64,000 bases of DNA from Elusimicrobiota bacterium (GTDB lineage Bacteria > Elusimicrobiota > Elusimicrobia > JACQPE01). The notes under the pieces are model-generated. The model worked only from the letters and a program-made list of their open reading frames with translations, made no database searches and was not told the DNA's origin. Where the stretch lies: the NCBI GenBank assembly GCA_016180815.1, contig JACPAN010000002.1, forward strand, positions 1 through 64,000. Direction: 5' to 3'. The translations under genes and the position numbers were made by a program. Shown piece after piece: positions 28,338 through 35,797 of this stretch (positions are counted from its first letter, which is position 1; each line of letters opens with the position of its first letter).

Positions 28338-28949
28338 TCATCTGCCCCTCGGCAAAAATTCGATCGCGTTCCAAACCATATCCCAGATTTCCGTCCTGAG
28401 CGGGCTCTGCATCGCCTTTTCCGTCAGTTGAGCGCTCAGATGCTTTATTCCCGCTTGCAGCGCGGCTGACGAGGAAACAGCTCCCTCCGAATTAGCCCCC
28501 AGCCCCTCGTTTTCCCAAAGAGTTTCGCCCGTCGTGCAATTGACCATTTTGAATCGGGCGCGCACTTTGCGCACGTTGAGAAATCCCGTGGTCTGATACT
28601 GAAATTCAAGAAGGTCGCAGTAAATCACGGCGTCGACGCCGAGGCGGCGGCCGAGTTCCTGCGGCGTGGTCCCGGCCAATTGACCGCCGTCCGTGATGCC
28701 CATGGCGCGCAGTGATTCATCCATCTGGTCGAGATTTTTCGTTTGATAGCCCTTTCGTTCAGTCAGCCGCTGGTCGAACCAATACCGGACCGCGACGGGC
28801 CCATCCAAGTCCGTTGTGTGATTGTTCATGGGCAGGACCGCCAATAAACGCGGCGGCTGATAGCCGGGCTTGATGAAATGGCTGCCCGTGGCGCAGGCCG
28901 CTAAAAGACCCGCTCCGAGAAACGGTTTTACGATCCTCGGAAATGCCAA
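28338..28949 (-). CDS. DUF799/GNA1162-like lipoprotein
   Basis: This 203-residue protein has a lipobox (GLLAACATGS). The mature part reads like the GNA1162/DUF799 family: PRLLAVLPMNNHTTDLDGP, then RRLGVDAVIYCDLLEFQYQ and FKMVNCTTGETLWENEG. Family members are outer-envelope lipoproteins with a TolB-N-like fold. It overlaps the upstream beta-rich protein gene by 22 bases on the same strand, so the two are probably co-transcribed. Confidence 0.7.
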   Translation of the reverse strand: MAFPRIVKPFLGAGLLAACATGSHFIKPGYQPPRLLAVLPMNNHTTDLDGPVAVRYWFDQRLTERKGYQTKNLDQMDESLRAMGITDGGQLAGTTPQELGRRLGVDAVIYCDLLEFQYQTTGFLNVRKVRARFKMVNCTTGETLWENEGLGANSEGAVSSSAALQAGIKHLSAQLTEKAMQSPLRTEIWDMVWNAIEFLPRGR

Positions 28950-29797
28950 GAGAGTTGGAAAATCGTGGTTTTGACGCCTTGCTGGTCTTTTTCAGCCGAC
29001 ATTTGTTGAATCAGTGTGCCGATGGACAGATTCCAGGGGATGATAATGATGTCCGCGCCGAATGAATTGACCGTGAAGGGCTCAATGTCCACGACCGAAC
29101 TCGTCACCAGGGAACGCACGCCGGAATAGCCGTGTTTGAACGAAAACGAGGCTGAGCCCGATTGGGTCATGGTCATGAAAAAGGGAACCACTTTGACTTG
29201 CCCCATGCGCACCGAGCCTTGCGCGCCGCCCTGCACCCCGCCCAGGAATGTGGTCATTTCCGCGGTGAAATTGGTTTTCGCGGCGTTCGTCACGCCCGAT
29301 TGGGCGTGGTAAGGCGTAACCATGGAGAGCAAGGCCAGGGCCATGTTGGGCCCCGCAAAAAACAGCAGGCTTCCTCCCGGCCTATTGAGCGCCTGGATTT
29401 CCAAGTTGAAGCTTAGGGGAAAACTGACGCCGCTTAAGGAGGCTTTGCCGTCAATCACCGGCGTCCACAGGGCGTTGCTGTAAACGAAGGGCAAGGCGAA
29501 TCCCGGCAACTCGCCGCCCAAGCCGAACAGGCCCAATTGCGCGTCGAAGGCCGCGGTTTCGTTCATGGACCGGCGGAAATTTCCGTTGATACCGCCGCCT
29601 TTGATGGAGATGTCCGTGGCTTTGATGCCGAAATACACGCCGGTCAGCTTGATATCCGTCCGCCTGGGCTCGAAATAGGGGTAAGCGATGGGCGCCGGAG
29701 CGATTTGAAAATTCGATTGCTGCGCGCGGCCCAATACCGCGGAAACCATGATCATGGAAAGCATCAGAGAAATACGGAGGATGGATCGTTTGTTCAT
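28928..29797 (-). CDS. Hypothetical exported, likely outer-membrane protein
   Basis: Start ATG 29797 is chosen because GGAGA precedes it by a few bases and it gives a signal peptide (RISLMLSMIMVSAVLGRAQ). The product is 289 residues, with alternating hydrophobic/polar strands and a C-terminal IFQLSWHFRGS resembling a beta-barrel terminal strand with an aromatic near the end. No named family recognised. It is followed by the overlapping lipoprotein gene, which may be a functional partner. Confidence 0.55.
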   Translation of the reverse strand: MNKRSILRISLMLSMIMVSAVLGRAQQSNFQIAPAPIAYPYFEPRRTDIKLTGVYFGIKATDISIKGGGINGNFRRSMNETAAFDAQLGLFGLGGELPGFALPFVYSNALWTPVIDGKASLSGVSFPLSFNLEIQALNRPGGSLLFFAGPNMALALLSMVTPYHAQSGVTNAAKTNFTAEMTTFLGGVQGGAQGSVRMGQVKVVPFFMTMTQSGSASFSFKHGYSGVRSLVTSSVVDIEPFTVNSFGADIIIIPWNLSIGTLIQQMSAEKDQQGVKTTIFQLSWHFRGS

Positions 29798-29880
29798 GTT
29801 CGGTTCTCCTTTTTTATGCCGTTGCCTGATTTTGAGATGCAACAAATATACCATCTCTCTTGCCGTTCATAAAATTTTTT

Positions 29881-29902
29881 ATAGGACTTTAGTCCTATTT
29901 TT
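29881..29902. repeat. Palindrome with T-run, dispersed family copy C
   Basis: ATAGGACT (29881-29888) and AGTCCTAT (29891-29898) form a perfect 8-base stem with loop TT, followed by TTTTT. On its own it looks like an intrinsic terminator for the + strand, but it lies in the divergent gap between two gene starts where no + strand gene ends. It shares its core with copies at 10732 and 26872, and CCTATTTTT with the copy at 33906. Confidence 0.5.
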
Positions 29903-29981
29903 AACTGGGCCCAATAGGGACCCATCGCTTCCCCTTAGACCCTTGGGCAGGGCTTTAAATTCGAGCAAAATTGAATTTGAG

Positions 29982-30560
29982 ATGATGATCAGGGCCGTTT
30001 TATTCATGGCGGCGTGCGCCGCCTTTTCTGCGGACGCCGCTCCCAGGCCGGGCGAGGATTTGTTCAGGACCTTGGCGCGCCTGGAAGATACCGTTGCTTC
30101 CTACGGCCATAGCGACGCCCAGGAATTCAAAATTTTGGAGGAAAAGGTCGAGACCATGTCCGGGCACCACGTCGAAACGTCCGCCGACCGCACCGCGCGG
30201 CGTTGCCTGCACGCTTTAAATCCGGCCGGAGAGGCCAAGTTGCTTCACAAGGACATCGAGGCGCTCATCGAACAAGCCTGGCAGTTGCGCCAATCCGTGC
30301 GCCGCCGCCTGCGCTTGAAAACCAACGCCCTGGCGAGCTTGATCGTCGGCTCGGCGCGCGCTAATGACGAGCGGCGGCAACTGGAAGGGGCGTGGGAACG
30401 GGCCGTGATCGTGCTGCGCAAGCTCAGCATGCGCCAGCGCGCGCTGGAAAATATTTTATTGTCCAACGGCTGGGCCGTGACCAACGGCCAGGAAGTCTCC
30501 TATGATTTGGAGTCTGAAACCGATTTTACCCGGGTGGATCATTACGAGCGCCGGTCCTAA
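29982..30560 (+). CDS. Hypothetical exported protein
   Basis: From ATG 29982 the product is 192 residues with a short signal peptide (MMIRAVLFMAACAAFSADA). The body is helical and charged (LARLEDTVASYGHSD, LIEQAWQLRQSVRRRLRL, RQRALENILL). No family recognised. The open frame extends upstream to 29748, but that part contains the palindrome and no plausible signal. It is followed 16 bases later by a GT-C gene. Confidence 0.5.
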   Translation: MMIRAVLFMAACAAFSADAAPRPGEDLFRTLARLEDTVASYGHSDAQEFKILEEKVETMSGHHVETSADRTARRCLHALNPAGEAKLLHKDIEALIEQAWQLRQSVRRRLRLKTNALASLIVGSARANDERRQLEGAWERAVIVLRKLSMRQRALENILLSNGWAVTNGQEVSYDLESETDFTRVDHYERRS

Positions 30561-30576
30561 ATGAAATAATGGGCCC

Positions 30577-32397
30577 GTGAGGCCCAAGTTTTTTGCACCT
30601 GCCGCTGTTCTGGCCGCGGCCGGGCTGATCGTTTCCTACCCCGTCTCCTGGGCTAATCTCTTCAAGCCCAATCCCATCAAAACCGTTCAGCTTGTTTCCG
30701 GAGAAAATGCCTTGCCGGAGAATGCCTTGACCCGGGGCGTTTATCAATCCAAGGACGGATTCGCCTTGTCATCGAGCGAAGGGGGGCGGCTCATCCTGAA
30801 TTACCCGGCCTTGGGTCCGTCGCCGGCAACCTATGATTTTTCTTTTTGGAGCAAAGACCCTGTCCGCGGCCAAGTCCTGCTGATTCAAGACAATCGCACG
30901 ATTTACGCCAAAACCATCACTCATCGCTACAATCACGGCCGCCTGCCCCCGGCCATCGATACGGACAAGCCTTTGAGTGTGGCCTTTTTAACCGAGCCCT
31001 CTCCTGAGAAATACTATTGGTTTTTGGAAATTTTCACTCTGTCGCAAGCCCAGCGCGACTTGCCCCTTCCCAATGTTCCGTTGGGGTGCTTGGCATTTTG
31101 CTTCGGGGTTTTGCTTTACCGTTACGCGTCGTGGCGGCGCATTCCGGGTCCGGTCCGCCTCGTGGCTTTTTTTGCGCCCGTGGCCGCCGGGCTGTTCATC
31201 GACGTCCTGCAGCCGTTTCCATTCGACGCGGTGACGTTGGGGTTGATGTTTTTGTCCGTGCTCGCGGCTTACGCCTATGAGCGCCGTGGCCGCCGGCAGC
31301 AACTCCCTTGGCTTTGGTTCCTGGCCGCGGCGACGTTGGCCGGATTTGTTTTGCGATGGCAGGAACTCTTGGCCGTCCAATACCTGCCTCTTCAAGGCGA
31401 TGCGCCGGGGTTTTTCCAATTGGCCCGTGATCTTCAGTGGTCGCGCCCATTGGACACCGGCATCCGCGAGCCGTTTTTTGTCTGGGCCGCGCGTTTGGGC
31501 CTGGCGTTGGCGCCGGATACTGATTTTCATTTCCGCCTGATCACCTTGGACTTGGGCCTGGCCCTGATCCCCATGGTTTTTTTCGTTTTTCGCCGCGCGT
31601 TGGGCGAGCCCACGGCATTGCTGGCCGCTTCGCTCATGGCCATCAATCCGTTTTCCGCGCAGATGGCTTGCAAGGGTTTGCGTCTGGAAATCTACACCCT
31701 GGAGATTTTGGCGTTGACTTGGGTTCTGCTGGGATCGCCGACCCTGCGCCGCGCGATGTTGGCCGGCGTTATCGCAGCGGCCATCTGCCTGACGCGCGTC
31801 AATTCGTTGATTGCCGTGATCCCGTTGATTCTTTTTTGGGCCCTACGGCCTAGGCGATGGCGCGAAGGTCTGTTGACGCTGGGCGTGCTGGCGTCGGCGA
31901 TGGCGCCTTATTTTTGGCATACGCATCGGCAATGGGGTTCGCCGTTGGGCCAATTAAACGCGCATACCGCCTTCTATCGGAACATTGAAAAAACCGGGCG
32001 GCCCTCGTATGAAGGGGGAACCGTCTCCGCGTTCCATTATTTGTTCGGAGAGCGCGGGTGTTGGCCGTTGATCAAGCAGACGGCGTCAGGCTACGGGCGC
32101 ATTTTTTTCAACCCCAAGAACAGGTTCAACAAAATTTTTCTGGGCGTGCGAAAAAGCGCGGCGAATTGGATCCTCTTCCCGTTTTTTCTCATCGGGCTGG
32201 TCCTGTCTCTGCGGCGTTGGCCCCAGCGATGGTATTTGTTGATTTGCATGGTTTTTTTAAACGGTTTGCCGTTTTTGGAGAGTTATTTCTACGAAATGCG
32301 TCTGCTTTTTCACGTGGCGCCGTTTTTTGCGGCGTTCACGGCCCTGGGCCTGATTTGGGCCTTCGAACGATTAAAAGAGAGGAGGCGTTATGCCTAA
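30577..32397 (+). CDS. GT39-like membrane glycosyltransferase
   Basis: This 606-residue protein starts at GTG 30577. An N-terminal helix is followed by a 130-residue extracytoplasmic beta domain, then about ten membrane helices. The loop LQGDAPGFFQLARDL provides the Asp expected at the catalytic position in GT39-like GT-C enzymes, and GLRLEIYTLEILALTW is a typical later helix. The last eight bases overlap the methyltransferase gene. The acceptor is unknown; it is the fourth GT-C-type gene in the window. Confidence 0.7.
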   Translation: MRPKFFAPAAVLAAAGLIVSYPVSWANLFKPNPIKTVQLVSGENALPENALTRGVYQSKDGFALSSSEGGRLILNYPALGPSPATYDFSFWSKDPVRGQVLLIQDNRTIYAKTITHRYNHGRLPPAIDTDKPLSVAFLTEPSPEKYYWFLEIFTLSQAQRDLPLPNVPLGCLAFCFGVLLYRYASWRRIPGPVRLVAFFAPVAAGLFIDVLQPFPFDAVTLGLMFLSVLAAYAYERRGRRQQLPWLWFLAAATLAGFVLRWQELLAVQYLPLQGDAPGFFQLARDLQWSRPLDTGIREPFFVWAARLGLALAPDTDFHFRLITLDLGLALIPMVFFVFRRALGEPTALLAASLMAINPFSAQMACKGLRLEIYTLEILALTWVLLGSPTLRRAMLAGVIAAAICLTRVNSLIAVIPLILFWALRPRRWREGLLTLGVLASAMAPYFWHTHRQWGSPLGQLNAHTAFYRNIEKTGRPSYEGGTVSAFHYLFGERGCWPLIKQTASGYGRIFFNPKNRFNKIFLGVRKSAANWILFPFFLIGLVLSLRRWPQRWYLLICMVFLNGLPFLESYFYEMRLLFHVAPFFAAFTALGLIWAFERLKERRRYA

Positions 32398-33277
32398 ACA
32401 AACATTCCTGCGCGATTTGGGCGACACCTTAAGCCTGGTTAAACTTTTGCTGCGTCCCGGCAAGAACCGGCCGGATTTGGTTTATGACTTGCTGTCGGAT
32501 CGCAGCCATTTAGGGGACCGGACTCTTTATTTGAATCTCGGCTATTGGGACGGCGCCCGGGATTACGATCATGCTTGCGAGCTGTTGGCCCGCGAATTAG
32601 CCCAAGCCGCGCACATGGGCCCCGATGACGAGGTTCTCGACGTGGGTTTCGGCTTCGCGGATCAAGATATGTATTGGGCCCAGGCGTTCAAGCCTAAACG
32701 CATCGCCGGTTTAAACATCACCGCTTCGCAAGTGCGCGCGGCCCGCGAACGCGTGCGCGAACGGGGGCTTGAAAACCGCATCGCGCTTCACGTGGGCTCG
32801 GCGATGCAAATGCCCTTTGCCTCAGGCTCCTTCGACAAGGTGACGGCCCTGGAAACGGCGTTTCATTACAACACCAGAGAGGATTTTTTCCGCGAGGCTT
32901 TCCGCGTGCTTAAGCCCGGCGGATTGCTCGCGACCGCGGACATTATCCCCAGAGAGGGCATCCCCGTCTTAGGGTTCGCTTGGCGGCTGGGGGAATATTT
33001 TGGGCGCTCCTTCTGGCAAATCCCCAAAGACAATATGTACACGGCCGATGTGTACGCCGATAAGCTGCGCGGCGCGGGTTTTTCGCAGGTCAATATCCGC
33101 TCGATCAGAGAGCAGGTGTTCGAGCCTTTCGTGAGCTATTCCCGGCGGCGTTTGGACGATCCCGTGCTCATTAAACGCATCAGTCCGGCCATGCGCGCTT
33201 GTTGGAAAGCCAGCGTGTGGGACAACAAGCCTTGGAGCCGCTACGACTATATTATCGCGACGGCGAGGAAGAATTAA
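32390..33277 (+). CDS. SAM-dependent methyltransferase (class I)
   Basis: This 295-residue protein has motif I VLDVGFGFADQD near residue 83, then GLNITASQVRAARERV, motif II/III RIALHVGSAMQMPFASGSFD, and the post-motif FRVLKPGGLLATADI. This is the Methyltransf_11 layout shared with small-molecule C/O-methyltransferases. Its start overlaps the GT-C gene by eight bases, so it may modify a sugar- or lipid-linked product of that enzyme. Its end overlaps the convergent glycine-zipper gene by four bases. Confidence 0.8.
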   Translation: MPKQTFLRDLGDTLSLVKLLLRPGKNRPDLVYDLLSDRSHLGDRTLYLNLGYWDGARDYDHACELLARELAQAAHMGPDDEVLDVGFGFADQDMYWAQAFKPKRIAGLNITASQVRAARERVRERGLENRIALHVGSAMQMPFASGSFDKVTALETAFHYNTREDFFREAFRVLKPGGLLATADIIPREGIPVLGFAWRLGEYFGRSFWQIPKDNMYTADVYADKLRGAGFSQVNIRSIREQVFEPFVSYSRRRLDDPVLIKRISPAMRACWKASVWDNKPWSRYDYIIATARKN

Positions 33278-33843
33278 TCCTTTTTAATGCCGTCGATGAG
33301 GAAGCCGACGGCCAAACCGATCACGGCGCCGGCCAATCCGCCGCCTAAGGCCCCGGCAAAAAATCCGCCGACCGCGGCCAAAATGCCGATCGGGCCGGTG
33401 CCCAGCAGCGCCAAGGGGACCGCGATCCCGGCGATCATGCCGCCGACGATGCCGACACCCGCTCCGATTTTCCAGCCTCTCGAAACAGGCCCGTTTTCCG
33501 AATCGCTGTTGGACTGATTATTGTTGATGGTTTGCTGAAGCCCCTGTTGAGGAGCCTGCTGGGGGGCGGCCTGAGGCTGGCTGATTGGATAAGGGATGAT
33601 AATCGGGTAGGGGATGGGAACGTATTGAGGCGGCGGATTTGACGGCGCAGTTTGCTGCGCGGGCGCCGGATTCACGATCACGGTTTGGTTTTGCGTCGGC
33701 GCCGAGTCAAAAGTGTTTTGCAGCTGCCGATGTTGTTGAGGGGGACGAGGCTGGGCCCAAGCATGGGGGGCGGCGAAACACGTAACTGCCGCCAGCGTGT
33801 AAATGGCGGTCTTGCCGTCGGCGAGCCGCAACAGTCGCCTCAT
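33274..33843 (-). CDS. Hypothetical exported glycine-zipper protein
   Basis: Start ATG 33843 gives MRRLLRLADGKTAIYTLAAV and a signal cleavage near HAWAQ. A Gln/Pro-rich linker follows (about residues 35-125), then a C-terminal double glycine-zipper-like hydrophobic region (IGAGVGIVGGMIAGIAVPL, GGFFAGALGGGLAGAVIGL). The product is 189 residues. Such zippers oligomerise in membranes. No specific family recognised. Confidence 0.55.
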   Translation of the reverse strand: MRRLLRLADGKTAIYTLAAVTCFAAPHAWAQPRPPQQHRQLQNTFDSAPTQNQTVIVNPAPAQQTAPSNPPPQYVPIPYPIIIPYPISQPQAAPQQAPQQGLQQTINNNQSNSDSENGPVSRGWKIGAGVGIVGGMIAGIAVPLALLGTGPIGILAAVGGFFAGALGGGLAGAVIGLAVGFLIDGIKKD

Positions 33844-33905
33844 TGAACAAGTATACCTTTTCATTTGCATGAGTATGATTATAGGCGGCCCCCTTGGAAC
33901 AGCCC

Positions 33906-33926
33906 TAGGCCTTAGGGCCTATTTTT
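33906..33926. repeat. Palindrome with T-run, dispersed family copy D
   Basis: TAGGCC (33906-33911) and GGCCTA (33916-33921) form a stem around TTAG, and the segment CCTATTTTT (33918-33926) matches copy C. It lies between two minus-strand genes, where the T-run is on the wrong strand to end them. Confidence 0.4.
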
Positions 33927-33943
33927 GATTTGGGAGTTTAAGC

Positions 33944-34795
33944 CTATGTTTTTTCAATGCCTGCCGGTTTCTTTCGTTGTCCCTCCAGCCCCAGCCAGAA
34001 TGTGTGGATGGAATCCAATGCCTTGCGCCCTCCTTCCAGGAAGCGCCCGGCGTCAAAGCCCGGCTCTCCGAATGTTTCTTCCAACTCATGCCAGACATTG
34101 GCCCCGTGCCCGGATTCGATTTCAAAGTGGTATTGGAAGAAGGCCAAGGGCAATGGAGGCAGGCCGTTGTTGATGCGCCGCCGCTCATTGAAGAGCTCTA
34201 GGCCGGTGATGAGTTCTTTCCAGAAATTATCCGGTTCCGCCTCGCTCCCGATGCCGAACGCGGCCCAGTTTTCAATGGCAAAGCTCGCGCCCGCGCCCGT
34301 CATCCCGTCGTGACTTCCGTATGTTTCATCGAGCCCGTTTAAGAACCGGTGGGTAGACGGCCGCCCGGTTTCCCATCGGCCCAGCCGTCTGCGCTCGATG
34401 CCCAGCATGTCCCCGATTTGCCTGAGCCAATTTAAATGCGCGTTTTTGGTGGCGAAGGTTTTGCCCTCGGTGCTGCCGGTGGTCACGTCCAGGCCCACGC
34501 CCAATTCATTCGTCAAAATGAAGCGCGCCCCCCGCTCGCCTTCCTCGGTCGCGGCATTAACCATGCGCTTGGCCTGAATCACGATGAAGTGATTGGAAAA
34601 CACCGAGAATTGCTCGATCAGGTCAATGACCTGGGCTTCATCGGCTAAACCCTGCCTGAACCATCGGGTGTAGGCATTGTTCGTGATGACGGGATGGTTG
34701 AAGAATTCCCGTTCGATCGTTCGTTCAAAACGCTCCAGGGCGTTTTGCGTTGAGTTTGCGGTTCGCGCATTCGCCGCTATGACGCTTGTCGACAT
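33944..34795 (-). CDS. Heme-oxygenase-like diiron oxidase candidate
   Basis: From ATG 34795, preceded by AGGAGGA, the product is 283 residues. It has an all-helical pattern with the metal-ligand spacing of heme-oxygenase-like diiron oxidases: Glu and His in IEQFSVFSNHF (helix 1), Glu in FILTNELGVGLD (helix 2), and H-x3-E-x2-H in YHFEIESGHGANVW (helix 3). Chlamydial CADD, UndA and BesC belong to this superfamily and use O2 for oxidative cleavage or N-oxygenation; PqqC and TenA are related folds without iron. Substrate cannot be read from sequence. A terminator-like hairpin and a 29-codon ORF lie directly upstream. Confidence 0.7.
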   Translation of the reverse strand: MSTSVIAANARTANSTQNALERFERTIEREFFNHPVITNNAYTRWFRQGLADEAQVIDLIEQFSVFSNHFIVIQAKRMVNAATEEGERGARFILTNELGVGLDVTTGSTEGKTFATKNAHLNWLRQIGDMLGIERRRLGRWETGRPSTHRFLNGLDETYGSHDGMTGAGASFAIENWAAFGIGSEAEPDNFWKELITGLELFNERRRINNGLPPLPLAFFQYHFEIESGHGANVWHELEETFGEPGFDAGRFLEGGRKALDSIHTFWLGLEGQRKKPAGIEKT

Positions 34796-34818
34796 AGAGT
34801 CCTCCTTGTTTTTGAACA

Positions 34819-34861
34819 ATAAAAAACCCACTTGGGAATCTTTGGGATTCTCAAGTGGGTT
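34819..34861 (-). terminator. Attenuator-like intrinsic terminator before the diiron oxidase gene
   Basis: Arms at 34825-34840 and 34846-34861 pair over 16 bases with one G-U, around a five-base loop. Read on the minus strand the stem runs straight into a six-T tract. It ends about 25 bases before the oxidase start codon and lies after the 29-codon ORF, so it can stop transcription between them. Partial read-through or an antiterminator would set the peptide-to-enzyme ratio. Confidence 0.8.
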
Positions 34862-34893
34862 CTAAGTCTGTTTTTTCTTAAAGATCGGTCAGC

Positions 34894-34983
34894 TTAGGCG
34901 AAGGCCACCCGAGAACGCCCGCCGGCACGGTAATAATACCGCCCGTCAAGCATCTCGCAGTAATAATGCCTTCGCATCTGCAT
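34894..34983 (-). CDS. 29-residue Tyr/Arg-rich leader peptide ORF
   Basis: ATG at 34983 (or 34977) to TAA at 34894-34896 encodes 29 residues. The composition is striking: five Tyr, seven Arg, one Cys, with segments RRHYYCEMLDG and RYYYRAGGRSR that look like two related halves ending in Gly. It lies about 30 bases after the end of the upstream His-rich repeat gene, on the same strand, and before the terminator that precedes the diiron oxidase. No strong ribosome site is visible (GAGTG only). It may be a substrate peptide for the oxidase or a regulatory leader. Coding status is unproven. Confidence 0.4.
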   Translation of the reverse strand: MQMRRHYYCEMLDGRYYYRAGGRSRVAFA

Positions 34984-35012
34984 CGCACTCAATATATCAC
35001 AATTTCCATTGC

Positions 35013-35717
35013 TCAAAAACTTCTAAACAAAGGGCCGTCCGGCGCTTTTTTCTTCGTTGGCGCTGCTTCCGGGGGACTAACCGGATCGGCTGTTTTTTGG
35101 GCGCCGCCGGCGCCGGCATCTTTTTTGACCGGGGCCGAATCCCTCAGATAGTTTTCACCGTCGCTCCAGGCGCCGTCATTCTTTTTAAATTTTTTGATTT
35201 GGTATTCCCTGACGGCTTGTTGCCTTTCTTCGGGCGGGAGCTTTTTGATTTGTTCGTAAGCGGCTTTGTCTTGTGGCGTCATATGTTTTTTGTTGGGGGC
35301 GCTGTATTGCTCCGTTTGATGTTCGGCTTTAAATTCGCGCATGGCCTGTTCTCTTTGCTCGGGAGGCAATCGCTGGATTCGTTCAAATTCGGCCTTGTCT
35401 TTAGGCTGCATGTGTTTTTTCTCATGGGCGCTGTTTTGCCCCATGCCGTGCTTCATTTTAAATTCCCGGATCGCCTGCTTTTGTTGTTCCGGGGGGAGTT
35501 GTTTGATGCGTTCCATTTCGGCCTTTTTAGCCGGGTCCATTTGATGCCATTGGCCTTGTTGCCCCTGTTTCCCGTATTGCCCGGGGTGGCTTTGATGCCC
35601 TTGGTGTGACGCCTGATCGTGTTTCTTGTGGTCCTGTTGTTGATCTTCGTATTCTTCATAGGCCGAGCAAATAGAAATCCCGATAACCGAAATCAGAATA
35701 AAAGTGATTGTTTTCAT
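35013..35717 (-). CDS. Exported protein with three tandem 43-residue repeats
   Basis: This 234-residue protein has a signal peptide (TITFILISVIGISICSA) and a His/Gln-rich N-terminal region. Three tandem units follow, each about 43 residues, built on xxPxxKAxxExIxxLPPEQ then an xQAxREF-type helix; units are joined by a KKH motif. The repeats resemble DUF3106-like or envelope metal/stress sensor helices, but no family is assigned. The C-terminus is Lys/Pro-rich. The tiny peptide ORF and the oxidase follow on the same strand. Confidence 0.55.
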   Translation of the reverse strand: MKTITFILISVIGISICSAYEEYEDQQQDHKKHDQASHQGHQSHPGQYGKQGQQGQWHQMDPAKKAEMERIKQLPPEQQKQAIREFKMKHGMGQNSAHEKKHMQPKDKAEFERIQRLPPEQREQAMREFKAEHQTEQYSAPNKKHMTPQDKAAYEQIKKLPPEERQQAVREYQIKKFKKNDGAWSDGENYLRDSAPVKKDAGAGGAQKTADPVSPPEAAPTKKKAPDGPLFRSF

Positions 35718-35797
35718 GTGTACCCCCGTTCTTAGTTAAGCCTAGCAGGCGCGCGCCGCGCCCGCCATGTGAGCGGGGCCACAAGAATGGTGGAGGC

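Noticed and set aside
29820-29981. N-terminal extension of the exported protein starting at 29982
   Set aside because: The extended frame from 29748 runs through the palindrome, lacks a signal peptide at its own start and overlaps the divergent gene's start.
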